The notes beneath the pieces are model-generated. The model was not told where the DNA came from and did not search any database. It saw only the letters and a program-made list of their open reading frames with translations. Source: Devosia soli (GTDB lineage Bacteria > Pseudomonadota > Alphaproteobacteria > Rhizobiales > Devosiaceae). From it: a stretch of DNA of 64,000 nucleotides. The translations under genes and the position numbers were made by a program. Below, one piece after another: positions 33,581 to 43,582 of the stretch. The DNA lies in the NCBI RefSeq assembly GCF_000970455.1, contig NZ_LAJG01000005.1, positions 434,001 to 498,000 on the forward strand, read 5' to 3'. The stretch's first letter is position 1, and every line of letters starts with the position of its first letter.

Positions 33581-35455
33581 ATGCTGACCATTTCGAACCT
33601 CACCTATCGCATCCAGGGCCGCGAGCTTTTCGACGATGCTTCGCTGGTTTTGCCAACGGGGTCGAAGGCCGGTTTCGTCGGCAAGAACGGGACGGGCAAG
33701 ACGACGCTTTTCCACATCATCCAGGGCCATATCGGCGCGGATGCCGGCACCGTGGAACTGGTGCGCAAGGCCCGGATCGGGGCAGTGGCACAGGAAGCCC
33801 CGGCCGGGGAAGAAACCGTGCTCGACGTTGTGCTGGCGGCCGACAAGGAGCGCACGGCGCTGATGGCGGAAGCCGAGACGGCGACGGACCCGGACCGGAT
33901 CGGGGAAATCTATACGCGGCTCGCCGATATCGAGGCGCATACGGCCGAAGCGCGCGCTTCATCCATTTTGAAGGGGCTCGGGTTCGAGCAGGATCGGCAG
34001 AACGCGCCGACGCGGGAGCTGTCGGGCGGCTGGCGCATGCGCGTGGCGCTGGCAGCGGTATTGTTTTCGCAGCCCGATCTGTTGCTACTCGACGAGCCAA
34101 CGAACTATCTCGATCTCGAAGGCACGTTGTGGCTCGAAAAGTATCTTGCCACTTATCCCTATACCGTCTTCATGATCAGCCACGACCGGGACCTCCTCAA
34201 CAAGGCAGTGACCTCGATCGTGCACCTCGAGCACAAGAAGCTGACCTTCTATAAGGGCAATTACGACACCTTCGAAACGACGCGCCGCATGCAGATGGAG
34301 CTCAACAACAAGAGCCGCGAGAAGACGCTCGACCAGATCGCGCACCTGCAAAAATTCGTGGATCGCTTCAAGGCCAAGGCGACCAAGGCCAAGCAGGCCC
34401 AGGCGCGCGTCAAGATGATCGAAAAGCTTCGGCCACCCGAGGCTATGTTCGACGAATATGCGGCGCCATTCCGCTTCCAGCAGCCCAACGTCGACCTGCC
34501 GACGCCGATGGTGAACCTCGAAAAGGTTTCGACCGGCTATGGCGACAAAGTCATCTTGCGCAATGTGACGATGCGGATCGACCCTGAGGATCGGATTGCG
34601 CTCGTCGGTGTCAACGGCAATGGCAAATCGACATTCGCCAAGCTGCTGGCCGGGGACATTCCCGCGATGGACGGTCATCTGCGCGTGGGCAAGAAGCTCG
34701 AGATCGCCCATTTCGCCCAGCACCAGATGGACAAGCTCAAACCCGAATGGACCCCGCTCGAGCATGTGGCGGAGCTGATGCCGCTCGACAACGAGGCCAA
34801 GAGGCGGAGCCGGCTGGCGCAAATGGGGCTGACGACCAGCCGCATGGACACCAAGGCCAAGAACCTCTCGGGCGGCGAACGCGCGCGGCTTCTGATGGGG
34901 CTTATCACCTTCAGCGGCCCGGGGATGATGATCCTCGACGAGCCGACCAACCATCTCGACATCGACAGCCGCGATGCGCTCGTGCATGCGCTCAACGAAT
35001 ATGAAGGCGCGGTCCTGATTATTTCGCACGACCGGCACCTGATCGAAGCCACTTGCGACCGGCTCTGGATCGCCGAGGGGGGCACGATCCACGAACTCGA
35101 CGAGGATCTTGACAGCTACCAGCGCTCGATCACTTCAGCCAAGGATACAGGCAAAGGCGGCGGGGCGGCCAAGACAGGCGAGCGCAAGCTTTCCAAACAG
35201 GAAGCGGCGGCACGGCGGGCGGAACTGGCGCCACTCAAGGGGCGCATCAAGGACGCGGAAACAAAGATCAGCCGGCTGCAGACGGAAATCGAAAAGATTG
35301 ATGCGCAGCTGGCCGACCCCAAGGTCTATAATAGTGCGCCGGAGCGGCTGATTACACTGGGCAAGGACAAGGCACGGTTCAGCGCCGACCTGGAGACGAC
35401 CGAAGAGCAGTGGCTGGCGCTGAGCGCCGAGCTGGAAGAGGCGGAGCGCGCATGA
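33581..35455 (+). CDS. ABC-F family ATPase (ribosome-associated type)
   Basis: A 624-residue protein with two ABC domains and no membrane segment. Site 1: GKNGTGKTT, LSGGWRMRVALAAVLF, LLLLDEPTNYLD. Site 2: GVNGNGKST, LSGGERARLLMGLITF, MILDEPTNHLD. A helical interdomain linker (residues about 225-300) carries the P-site tRNA-interaction motif region. A C-terminal coiled coil (about 555-624) completes the architecture. Closest in layout to YheS/Uup. It probably acts on stalled or translating ribosomes. ATG 33581 begins the conserved sequence. Confidence 0.92.
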   Translation: MLTISNLTYRIQGRELFDDASLVLPTGSKAGFVGKNGTGKTTLFHIIQGHIGADAGTVELVRKARIGAVAQEAPAGEETVLDVVLAADKERTALMAEAETATDPDRIGEIYTRLADIEAHTAEARASSILKGLGFEQDRQNAPTRELSGGWRMRVALAAVLFSQPDLLLLDEPTNYLDLEGTLWLEKYLATYPYTVFMISHDRDLLNKAVTSIVHLEHKKLTFYKGNYDTFETTRRMQMELNNKSREKTLDQIAHLQKFVDRFKAKATKAKQAQARVKMIEKLRPPEAMFDEYAAPFRFQQPNVDLPTPMVNLEKVSTGYGDKVILRNVTMRIDPEDRIALVGVNGNGKSTFAKLLAGDIPAMDGHLRVGKKLEIAHFAQHQMDKLKPEWTPLEHVAELMPLDNEAKRRSRLAQMGLTTSRMDTKAKNLSGGERARLLMGLITFSGPGMMILDEPTNHLDIDSRDALVHALNEYEGAVLIISHDRHLIEATCDRLWIAEGGTIHELDEDLDSYQRSITSAKDTGKGGGAAKTGERKLSKQEAAARRAELAPLKGRIKDAETKISRLQTEIEKIDAQLADPKVYNSAPERLITLGKDKARFSADLETTEEQWLALSAELEEAERA

Positions 35456-35880
35456 GCCAGCCGACAGCGGCAGAGATCATCGCGACGCTCGGGATGGCGC
35501 GCCACCCCGAGGGCGGGTGGTATGTCGAGACCTTCGGCGATGACGAAGGGATCGATGGCCGGGCGCATTCGACGGCGATCTATTATCTGCTCGAGGCCGG
35601 GGATCGATCGCACTGGCACCGGGTCGATGCGGTCGAGGTCTGGCATTATTACGCCGGAGCGCCGCTGGCGCTGGAGCTCTCCGACGGGGAGAGTGTGGAC
35701 CGGCATGTGCTGGGACCCAACATTCTCGAAGGGCAGCGGCCGCAGGTAGTGGTGCCGCGGCATGGCTGGCAATCGGCGCGCTCGCTTGGCGGCTGGACGC
35801 TCGTGGGATGCACAGTGGCGCCGGGCTTCCGTTTTTCCGGGTTCGAGCTGGCGCCGCCCGATTGGGCGCCGGCGCGATAG
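35452..35880 (+). CDS. Cupin family protein (DUF985)
   Basis: A 142-residue cupin. Typical segments: LGMARHPEGGWYVETF, STAIYYLLEAGDRSHWHRVDAVEVWHYYAGAPL and GWTLVGCTVAPGFRFSGFELA. The family is a double-stranded beta-helix of unknown function, probably binding a metal or small ligand. The start overlaps the ABC-F stop by 4 bases (ATGA), so the two proteins are co-expressed. Confidence 0.9.
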   Translation: MSQPTAAEIIATLGMARHPEGGWYVETFGDDEGIDGRAHSTAIYYLLEAGDRSHWHRVDAVEVWHYYAGAPLALELSDGESVDRHVLGPNILEGQRPQVVVPRHGWQSARSLGGWTLVGCTVAPGFRFSGFELAPPDWAPAR

Positions 35881-36040
35881 CAGCCATCAAAATGCCGCTG
35901 TGGCCCGATCTGGTCGGCTGAAATTGTCCGTGGGGCGGGCAAATGAGCTTGATCGATGCCGTTAACGACGGGCCCTTGGGCGCGTTGACAGTGAAACGGC
36001 ATTGGCATCTGCTTGCCCGATCAAAGGCCGAAGGCTGTCC

Positions 36041-36874
36041 ATGCGTCGCTTGTTCGTTTCGATTTTGACCGCCCTGGCCTTCGTCGCGCCAGCTTGGGCG
36101 CAGGATATGACCGGCTTTACCAAGGCCGAGCGCAACGACATCATTCGCTTTGCCGCCAACAACAGCCTCTTCGTGCTATACCACGAAATGGCGCATCTTC
36201 TGGTCGACCAGCTGCGCCTGCCCGTTCTGGGGCGGGAGGAGGATGCGGCGGACAATGTCGCGACCTGGACGCTGCTCAACAAGCGCTCGCCGGAGGCGGA
36301 CAAAGCGCTGGAGGATGCAGCCCAAGGTTGGGTATTGACCGGGGTCGCCTATGACAGCGGCAAGTATGAAGAAGATTTTGCCGCAGCCCATAGCCTCGAC
36401 AAGCAGCGGGCCTATCAGATCGTCTGCATGATGGTGGGCAGCGACGATACCGCGTTCAAGCCGATCGCCAACGAATATGCCATCGCCACCGACCGGCAGG
36501 ACTCGTGCTACTGGGATTATGAGCTGGTCAATCGCAGCCTTGAAAATGTGCTCGAAGAGCACCGAGGGACCGGCGGCACCAAGGTCGACGTGACCTATCA
36601 CGATGCTGGCGGGCGGCTGAGGTTCGCCGCCGACGCTTTCCGCTCGAGCGGGGTGTTCGACGAAGTCGCCGAGGAAATCCGCAAGAGCTACAATCTGCGC
36701 CGGCCGGTGCGGTTCAACGCCAAGCGCTGTGGCGAGGCCAATGCCTATTATGATCCGGACACGACCGAAATCATCTTCTGCTATGAGCTGATGAAGGATT
36801 TCATGGAACTTTATGCAGCAGAAATCACCGAGCCAAGCACAGGCGGCAAGGTAAAGCACGTGTCGCGGCCCTGA
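36041..36874 (+). CDS. DUF4344 putative secreted metallopeptidase (copy 1)
   Basis: A 277-residue protein with a Sec signal peptide (cleavage near AWAQD). The zinc-peptidase motif H48-E49-x-x-H52 (YHEMAHLL) is followed by PVLGREEDAADNVA, which may supply the third ligand. Conserved cysteines occur in IVCMMVG, SCYWDY, KRCGEANAYY and IFCYEL. The architecture matches DUF4344 across its length. A periplasmic or surface location is expected; the substrate is unknown. The next gene is a paralogue. Confidence 0.85.
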   Translation: MRRLFVSILTALAFVAPAWAQDMTGFTKAERNDIIRFAANNSLFVLYHEMAHLLVDQLRLPVLGREEDAADNVATWTLLNKRSPEADKALEDAAQGWVLTGVAYDSGKYEEDFAAAHSLDKQRAYQIVCMMVGSDDTAFKPIANEYAIATDRQDSCYWDYELVNRSLENVLEEHRGTGGTKVDVTYHDAGGRLRFAADAFRSSGVFDEVAEEIRKSYNLRRPVRFNAKRCGEANAYYDPDTTEIIFCYELMKDFMELYAAEITEPSTGGKVKHVSRP

Positions 36875-36990
36875 CGTATTTTGCCGCTTAGCACGGCGAT
36901 GAAAATGCTTTAAATTCCGACCTGTCGCGCTTGGCTGTGAGGGTGTCCCGAGCGTGCGGGGATGAATCACACTCTCTCGGAGCCTTTCGA

Positions 36991-37812
36991 ATGATCTCGC
37001 TGCGCAAGCTCGCGGCCGCCACGGCGTGCCTCGCTTTGCTCGTGGCTCCAACGATGGCGAAGGACAAGGTGGCCAAGTGGCGCGCCGACTCGATGGACTT
37101 CGCCATGCACGACGCCAGTTTCAGCATGTATCACGAAATCGGCCATATGCTGGTCGACGCCTTCGAGCTGCCTGTGCTGGGCAAGGAAGAAGACGCGGTC
37201 GACGCGCTGGCCACTATCTGGCTCCTTACCGATGACAGCGACGATGACAGCTGGAATGCCCTGATCGATGCGGCGGATGGTTGGTATTATAACGCGGTCA
37301 AATCGACCGGGTTGGGCATCGACGACCTTTCCTATTCCTCGGACCATAGTCTGGATATCCAGCGTGCCTACGCCATGGTCTGCATGATGGTGGGCGCCGT
37401 GCCAGACGTGTTCGGCGACACCGCCGACAATTACAATATCGGCGAGGACCGGCAGGAGGAATGCGGCTACACTTTCGCGCAGGCCTACAACTCCTGGCAG
37501 AAGCTGCTGCAACCGCATGTGGTGAGCAAGAAGCGCGGGGCGGAGATCAGCGTCGTCTATGAAGACGCGGGGGACTTCGAGGACTACGCGCGCGCCCTCA
37601 GGAAACGCAAGATCCTGGAGCACGCGGCGGAGCTCGTTTCCAAGCAATATGTGTTGCCCGAGCCCATGACCTTCCGGGCCAAGCAATGCGGCGAGCCCAA
37701 TGCCTTCTATTATCCCGGCGCGAACGAGGTGGTCTATTGCTACGAGATGGCCGACAGCATGTTCTCGCTCTACCTCTACGACATCCTGGGCTGGAGCGGC
37801 ACGGCCAACTAG
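36991..37812 (+). CDS. DUF4344 putative secreted metallopeptidase (copy 2)
   Basis: A 273-residue paralogue of the preceding protein. The signal peptide ends near PTMAKD. H48-E49-x-x-H52 (YHEIGHML) and PVLGKEEDAVDALA are at the same residue numbers as in copy 1. Shared cysteine blocks are VCMMVG, ECGYTF, KQCGEPNAFYYP and VYCYEM. The copies have clearly diverged, so the duplication is not recent. A 116-bp spacer separates them. Confidence 0.85.
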   Translation: MISLRKLAAATACLALLVAPTMAKDKVAKWRADSMDFAMHDASFSMYHEIGHMLVDAFELPVLGKEEDAVDALATIWLLTDDSDDDSWNALIDAADGWYYNAVKSTGLGIDDLSYSSDHSLDIQRAYAMVCMMVGAVPDVFGDTADNYNIGEDRQEECGYTFAQAYNSWQKLLQPHVVSKKRGAEISVVYEDAGDFEDYARALRKRKILEHAAELVSKQYVLPEPMTFRAKQCGEPNAFYYPGANEVVYCYEMADSMFSLYLYDILGWSGTAN

Positions 37813-37818
37813 CGGAGG

Positions 37819-38436
37819 TCAGCTGAAGCCGACATAGCGGCCGGGCTTGTGATTGAGCGCGACGATGAGATTGAGCACCAATGCGCCGAGCACGGAATAG
37901 ATGACGCGATCGAGCGGCAGGATGAAGAAGGCGGCAAGTAGGATCGCCGCATCGACGCCGAGCTGAAAGTAGCCGGCGCGGATGCCGAAGTTTTCCTGCA
38001 GATAGAGCGCCAGGATATTGATGCCGCCGACGCTCGCCTTGTGTCGGAAGAGCGAGAGAATGCCGAGGCCGATGAGGCCGCCGCCGACCAGGGCGGCAAA
38101 AAGCGGATTGATGTTGTCGATGCCGATCCAGAGCGGGAACTGCCCGGAAAAATAAGACACCAGCGCCACGCAGACGATGGTCTTGAGCGCAAAGGGCCAG
38201 CCCATGCGCCAGAAGGCGAGCGCGTAGAATGGCAAGTTTATGCAAAAGAACAGAACGCCGAAAGGAATGCCCGTCGCGTATTGGAGAAGGAGCGCGAGGC
38301 CGGCGCTGCTGCCGGTGGTCAACTGCACTTCGGCATAAAAGGCGATGCCGAGCGAAACGAGTACAGTGCCGATCAGTATGGCGAAGATGTCTTCGGGCAG
38401 CGTGTGGCGGCTCGGGGTGGCGAGATCGGGCGTCAT
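37819..38436 (-). CDS. YitT-family membrane protein
   Basis: A 205-residue protein with about five to six transmembrane segments. Conserved pieces: IGTVLVSLGIAFYAEVQLTTGSSAGLA, CINLPFYALAFWRMG and RHKASVGGINILALYLQENFGIRAG. The function of YitT proteins is not established. The start overlaps the holC stop by 4 bases, and the gene ends 6 bases from the stop of the convergent DUF4344 gene. Confidence 0.87.
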   Translation of the reverse strand: MTPDLATPSRHTLPEDIFAILIGTVLVSLGIAFYAEVQLTTGSSAGLALLLQYATGIPFGVLFFCINLPFYALAFWRMGWPFALKTIVCVALVSYFSGQFPLWIGIDNINPLFAALVGGGLIGLGILSLFRHKASVGGINILALYLQENFGIRAGYFQLGVDAAILLAAFFILPLDRVIYSVLGALVLNLIVALNHKPGRYVGFS

Positions 38437-38879
38437 GCCTTTTTCACCCAGCGGCCATCTGCTTCCTGCTGCCAATAGGTAACGTCATTGCCATCGCGCA
38501 GCGTCCGCCAGGCCTGGCGCGCCTCGGCGACGGCTTCGGGATCAAGGCCCGAGAACATATAGACGATCCGATTATAGCCTTCGGTCGATTGCGGCACGGC
38601 CCGATCGACGAAAAAGCGGACGGTCGCGCCGTTGGGATTGCTTTCGTCCGTCGCGAGGAGAATGGGCTGGTGCCCGTCGGTCTCTTCGCCGGCAAGCCCA
38701 TGGGGCAGGAAGGAATCGTCGCGATAGGTCCACAAGAGCGTATCGAGGTTCTCGGCGCGTTCGCGCGATCCGGTTTCGACGACGGCGCGCCACCCGCGCT
38801 CGATGGTCTTTTCAAGCAATTGCGGCAGCACCGATTCAAGCGGGCGGACTTCGAGATGATAGAAGAGAACTTCAGCCAT
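38433..38879 (-). CDS. holC: DNA polymerase III chi subunit
   Basis: A 148-residue protein of the HolC family. Segments: EVLFYHLEVRPLESVLPQLLEKTIERGWRAVV, LDTLLWTYRDDSFLPHGLAG, QPILLATDESNPNGA and RIVYMFSGLDPEAVAEARQAWR. Chi links the clamp loader to SSB during replication. In related genomes holC is usually beside pepA; here its upstream neighbour across 170 bp is lptF, divergently transcribed. Confidence 0.93.
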   Translation of the reverse strand: MAEVLFYHLEVRPLESVLPQLLEKTIERGWRAVVETGSRERAENLDTLLWTYRDDSFLPHGLAGEETDGHQPILLATDESNPNGATVRFFVDRAVPQSTEGYNRIVYMFSGLDPEAVAEARQAWRTLRDGNDVTYWQQEADGRWVKKA

Positions 38880-39049
38880 AGTTGCACTTTAGCCGCCCCC
38901 GCCGACGGGCGCCAGCGCGGCACAGGCGCAACAGCCCTGCCAGAATATGCATGGGAAAAACCTGCGCAATTGTATCGGTTTGCGGTTTCGCTCATGGTGC
39001 CGCCGTCGCTGGCCCAACTTGCGACTCATGGGGATGATTGAACGGGCGC

Positions 39050-40120
39050 ATGAGACGACTGACCACCTATCTCGCGCGGCTTTTTGCCACCGACGCCATC
39101 ATACTCATGGGAATCGTGTGCTTTCTCCTCTGGATGGTGAACTGCCTGCGATCGTTCGAGATCGTGTCGATCAAGGGGCAAGGCTTCGGCACGCTGGCGG
39201 TGCAGGCGCTCTATACGATGCCGCCGCTGCTTCTGGCCTTCTTCTATATCTGCGTCGGAATCGGCATGGTGCGCGCGCTCAATGGGCTGCAGCAGAGCCG
39301 GGAGCTACACATCATCCACGCCACGCGCGGCTTGAATGGGCTCTGGCGGGCGGCGGTGCTGGTGATCGGTGGGGCGGTGGCCGTGGTGATGCTGCTGGCC
39401 CATGTGGTGGAGCCACTGGCCAATCGCAAATATTCCGAACTTGCCGCGAGTGTTGCCGCCGACCTCGTCAGCTCAACCCTGCGGCCCGGGCGCTTTACGC
39501 AGGTCACGCCCGGCGTGATCCTGCTGATCGGCGGGCGGCAGGCAGGCGGCGAGATCGTCGACTTCTTTGCCGATGACCGACGCAATCCCGAATCGCGCCG
39601 GACCTATATCGCCCAGACGGCACGGGTTTCGAGCGACGGGGACAACTACATTCTCGAACTGCGCAATGGCACGCTGCAATATGTGCAGGATGACGGGCGC
39701 TATTCCGAGGTGCGCTTCAGCCGCTACGACATCAGCGTCGAGAGCTTGTCGCAGCCCCTGGCGGCGGGCAATGCGATGGCGGAGATGACGAGCTTCGAGA
39801 TCGTGGCCGATGCCATGACGACGGGCGTGATTTCGGAGGATGCGGCGAGCCGGCTGCTCAATCGCACGGCCGAAGCCTTGCGCGTGATCGGCATAGCGCT
39901 CTTTACCCTGGCCATTGCGGGCTTTCCGAGCGGCAAGCGCGCCCGCATACCGCTACCGCTCGAGGCCATCGTCTTGCTGGTGGGGTTCGCCGAGCGCGGC
40001 ATCGGCACCTATAGCCCGCTTGGTCCGGGCACGGGCTCCATCCTGCTGATCGCGATGTCGGGTTTCATCCTCCTCAGGAAATCCTGGCCGCGGCGCCCTA
40101 TCGCCATGGTGCCGGCATGA
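39050..40120 (+). CDS. lptF: LPS export ABC transporter permease LptF
   Basis: A 356-residue YjgP/YjgQ-family inner-membrane protein. Two N-terminal helices and a region near residue 65 (FFYICVGIGMVRALNGLQQSRELHIIHATRG) are followed by a periplasmic jellyroll (about 130-260) and C-terminal helices. With LptG and the LptB ATPase (not in this window) it extracts LPS from the inner membrane. ATG 39050 was chosen; its ribosome site is weak. The stop overlaps lptG by 4 bases. Confidence 0.93.
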   Translation: MRRLTTYLARLFATDAIILMGIVCFLLWMVNCLRSFEIVSIKGQGFGTLAVQALYTMPPLLLAFFYICVGIGMVRALNGLQQSRELHIIHATRGLNGLWRAAVLVIGGAVAVVMLLAHVVEPLANRKYSELAASVAADLVSSTLRPGRFTQVTPGVILLIGGRQAGGEIVDFFADDRRNPESRRTYIAQTARVSSDGDNYILELRNGTLQYVQDDGRYSEVRFSRYDISVESLSQPLAAGNAMAEMTSFEIVADAMTTGVISEDAASRLLNRTAEALRVIGIALFTLAIAGFPSGKRARIPLPLEAIVLLVGFAERGIGTYSPLGPGTGSILLIAMSGFILLRKSWPRRPIAMVPA

Positions 40121-41187
40121 CCCGGATTGACTGGCTGGTTCTAAAACGCCTGTCGAGCCGGATCGGGGCGACGGTCTTCATTTTCTATGGGCTGATCGCG
40201 CTTGTGGAATCGCTCGACACCTGGCGCTTCACCGTCGTTTCCGAACAGGCCGGCACCTTGATGGCGATCGTGATGGTGGCAATGAGCGCGGTGCGCTGGA
40301 CCATCAAAACGCTGCCGGTGACGGTCTTGATGGGCGCCATCCTCGGCCTTGCCGATCTCAAGGCGCGGCACGAGCTGACCGTGATCAAGGCCAGCGGGAT
40401 CTCGATCTGGCGGGCGGTGCGCGCGCCGACCATTGCGGTGATCTGCATCAGCTTCGTCATCGCGCTTGGCGCTGAAACGGCCAGCACGCAGATCAATCGC
40501 GGGCTTTATCCAACGCCGCCGGGACAGGCAGCGCTGCTGACGCCGCCGGGGGAAATCTGGCTCGAGCAGGAAGGCGAAGGCCAGCGCTATGTCATGCTCG
40601 CGCGCTCGATGGCGCCGGGCGGCACGCAATTGGGCGATGTCACGATCTTTAGAAGTGGGGGCGATGAAGCGCCACGGATCGAGGCGCCGGAAGCGCTGCT
40701 CGAAAATGGGCATTGGCGGCTGCCGATCGCCACGGCGCGGACGGCGAGCGCGCCGCCGGAAACACTGCGCGACTATCAGTTGCCCACGAGCTCGACGCCG
40801 GGGGAAATCAGCCTCAAGCTCGCTTCGACCGAAGACATGACCTTTTTCGATCTCGCAAGGCTTTTGCAGTCGGGCGTGGCGGATCCGTCGGTGCGGGCCG
40901 CGGCAAATATGCGACTGCTCAAACTTCTTGCACTGCCGCTTGTGCTCTCCGGGTCCCTGTTCATTGCCTTTGCGTTTACCGCAGGTTATCGAAGGGACAC
41001 TAGTCTAGGTCCGGCCGTGCTCTACGGCATCGTGCTCGGATTTGTTGTGTTCGTGATTACCGAGATGGCCGACCGAGCCGGGTCGACCGGCGTTCTCGAT
41101 CCAACTTTTGCGGCAGTCGGACCGGCATTGGTAGCCATGGTGATTGGTGTAACGGTGCTGCTGCACAAGGAAGACGGACGAACGTGA
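40117..41187 (+). CDS. lptG: LPS export ABC transporter permease LptG
   Basis: A 356-residue partner of LptF with the same layout. The conserved cytosolic coupling region reads ADLKARHELTVIKASGISIWRAV. The periplasmic domain spans about residues 130-260. The C-terminal helices contain GTVIAALF-like small residues and IGVTVLLHKE. It completes the LptB2FG core. ATGA overlap with lptF and GTGA overlap with lptD show tight translational coupling. Confidence 0.93.
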   Translation: MTRIDWLVLKRLSSRIGATVFIFYGLIALVESLDTWRFTVVSEQAGTLMAIVMVAMSAVRWTIKTLPVTVLMGAILGLADLKARHELTVIKASGISIWRAVRAPTIAVICISFVIALGAETASTQINRGLYPTPPGQAALLTPPGEIWLEQEGEGQRYVMLARSMAPGGTQLGDVTIFRSGGDEAPRIEAPEALLENGHWRLPIATARTASAPPETLRDYQLPTSSTPGEISLKLASTEDMTFFDLARLLQSGVADPSVRAAANMRLLKLLALPLVLSGSLFIAFAFTAGYRRDTSLGPAVLYGIVLGFVVFVITEMADRAGSTGVLDPTFAAVGPALVAMVIGVTVLLHKEDGRT

Positions 41188-43484
41188 GGCGATCGGGGGC
41201 AGACAGGAAAGGGCTGATGCGCGCGCTGTTGCTTGGCGCCGCCCTCTGCTTTGCCGCGCTGCCGGCCCAGGCCCAAAACCTCGTCCCGCCCGACTTTTTC
41301 AATGCGCCTATCGATCCGGCTGCGCCCACGGGAGTCGATGCAGCAACCCTGACGTTCGATTCGGTGAAAAACCTCATCGAGGCTTCAGGCGACGTGGTGC
41401 TGACCTCGAGCGGCTATACGGTCAAGGGGCAAACCCTTGTCTATGACCGCGCGGCGAACTCGGTGAAGATGACGGGCGCCGTGACGGTGATCGATCCATC
41501 GGGCAATGTGCTCGAAACCACCGATCTCGATATTACCGGCGGGCTCAAGCAGGCTTTCCTCAATGCCCTGACGATCACCTCCTATGACGGCTCGCGCATT
41601 ACGGCGGATAGCGCCGATTACGACTCGGTGTTGCAGAGCATTTACACCAACGCGTCCTATGCCCCTTGCGGCGATTGCATCGACGACAAGGGCCGCAGGA
41701 TCGGCTGGTCGGTGAACGCCTCCCGCATCGTGCACAATTCGGTCGACAACTCGGTTACTCTCGAGAATGCGACGCTGTCATTGCTCGGATTGCCCGTCGC
41801 CTGGCTGCCCTATCTGTGGTTGCCCGACCTTAGCAATTCGGCGCTTTCGCGCGCGCCACGCCCGACCTTCAGCTATGGCGACAAGACAGGCTTTGGCGTC
41901 GGCGTTTCGGTCAATGCCTATTCGACGCAATGGACCGACATCTATTTCAATCCCAAATTCTTTAGCCGCCAGGGGTTGCTGCTCGGCCTCGAGTGGGTGC
42001 AGCGGTTCGACGCCGGCACGATTCAAGTCAAGGCGACCGGTATCAGGCAATGGGATCCGGGTGCTTTCGGGGCGGCCAACGGCAACCGCGAATGGCGTGG
42101 GGCACTGCAGACATCGGGCACCTTCACGCCGATGGCGAATTGGGAAGCTGGCTGGTCGTATACGGCGTTCAGCGACGCAGGCTATCTCGAAGACTATGAG
42201 CTGACGACGGCGAAATCGACCACCAACCAGGTCTACGCCACCCATGTCAGCGAGCAGACCTATTTCGACATCCGCCTGCAGCACTTCAATCAGCTCGGCA
42301 CCTCAATCACCGAGACGGACCAGAACCGCCAGGGCGCGAACCTGCCGGTGACGCGGTTCGAGCATATCGTCGATCTCGACGATGATATGGGGCGGCTCGC
42401 CTTTGAAGGCCAATTGCGCAATGTGGTGCGCCAGGCCGACAGCGTCGCAAGCGTCAACGGCGCCAATTACGTCTATGGGTATCAGGGCACCAAGACCCAT
42501 GCGCTGTTGCAGGCAAGCTGGCAGAAGCAGTTTATCGGCGGGGGCGGACTGGTGTTCACGCCCTATGCAGGTGGCCGCGTCGACCTCAGCTACTATGACG
42601 GCAGCAGCCCTCTCCTGCCCGGCCAGACGAGCCTGATCAGCGCTACGCCCATCGCCGCGCTCGATATCCGCTATCCGCTGGTCGCCAACAATGGCGCCGA
42701 TGTGCATATTATCGAGCCGATTGCCCAACTCGTCTATCGCGGGTCCGACACGACCACAGTCGGCATCACCAATGACGATGCGCAAAGCTTCGTCTTCGAT
42801 GACACGAACCTTTTCAGCTACAACCGCTTCTCTGGCTCGGATCGCCAGGAAACAGGGCTGCGCGCCAATATCGGCGGGCGCTACATGGCCAATTTCGGCG
42901 ACGGCAGCTATTTCGAGGTCGTCGGCGGACAATCGTTCCAGCTGGCCGGGACCAATGCCTTCGCTACGCCCGGACAGGCCAATACCGGCGTCGGCAGCGG
43001 ACTTTCCAAGACCAATTCCTATGCCGTGCTCGGCGCCTATGGGTCATTCACGCCCGGCGTGGCGCTCGGGGCCAAGGCACAGGTCGACACCGACGCCTGG
43101 AAACTTGCCCGCTTCTCGGCGGGTGGCAGCTATAGTGCGAGCGGCTATGCGGCAAGCGTCGACTATCGCTTCATCGGCGCCAATCCGGGCCAAGGACAGA
43201 TCAAGGACCAGCACGAGATCGTTGGCGAATTGACGATCCCCGTCGCCGACTACTGGAGCCTCAGGGCCAATACCGGTTGGGACATTTCGGGCAATACCTG
43301 GCTGCAGGTGGGTGGCGGCATTGTCTATGACGACGGCTATCTCACCATCGGCGCCAATGCCCGGCGCACCGGTTCGACGCACACTTCGCCGAACAGCACA
43401 TCCGTGCTCGCGACCTTTGCGATCAAGGCGCCGGCCGGACTCAACCTCGGCTATAACGGCGCCGTGCCCGTTCCGAACTTCTGA
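41184..43484 (+). CDS. lptD: LPS-assembly outer-membrane protein LptD
   Basis: A 766-residue protein that inserts LPS into the outer leaflet. After a signal peptide (cleavage near PAQAQN) there is an OstA-type beta-jellyroll (about 50-160, VKNLIEASGDVVLTSSGYTVKGQTLVYDR). It is followed by a cysteine pair in APCGDC and the large beta-barrel to the C-terminus. The start GTG overlaps the lptG stop; ATG 41217 would shorten the N-terminus to a more usual signal peptide. Order lptF-lptG-lptD is normal for Hyphomicrobiales. Confidence 0.93.
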   Translation: MRRSGADRKGLMRALLLGAALCFAALPAQAQNLVPPDFFNAPIDPAAPTGVDAATLTFDSVKNLIEASGDVVLTSSGYTVKGQTLVYDRAANSVKMTGAVTVIDPSGNVLETTDLDITGGLKQAFLNALTITSYDGSRITADSADYDSVLQSIYTNASYAPCGDCIDDKGRRIGWSVNASRIVHNSVDNSVTLENATLSLLGLPVAWLPYLWLPDLSNSALSRAPRPTFSYGDKTGFGVGVSVNAYSTQWTDIYFNPKFFSRQGLLLGLEWVQRFDAGTIQVKATGIRQWDPGAFGAANGNREWRGALQTSGTFTPMANWEAGWSYTAFSDAGYLEDYELTTAKSTTNQVYATHVSEQTYFDIRLQHFNQLGTSITETDQNRQGANLPVTRFEHIVDLDDDMGRLAFEGQLRNVVRQADSVASVNGANYVYGYQGTKTHALLQASWQKQFIGGGGLVFTPYAGGRVDLSYYDGSSPLLPGQTSLISATPIAALDIRYPLVANNGADVHIIEPIAQLVYRGSDTTTVGITNDDAQSFVFDDTNLFSYNRFSGSDRQETGLRANIGGRYMANFGDGSYFEVVGGQSFQLAGTNAFATPGQANTGVGSGLSKTNSYAVLGAYGSFTPGVALGAKAQVDTDAWKLARFSAGGSYSASGYAASVDYRFIGANPGQGQIKDQHEIVGELTIPVADYWSLRANTGWDISGNTWLQVGGGIVYDDGYLTIGANARRTGSTHTSPNSTSVLATFAIKAPAGLNLGYNGAVPVPNF

Positions 43485-43582
43485 CCTTCGCTCAATCGGA
43501 TTTTGGCCGTATTTTTTCGGCAATTGACAGGGCGCCAATCGGGCCGCATTGATGCGGCACAAGCAAAAGCGGACACTTGACC

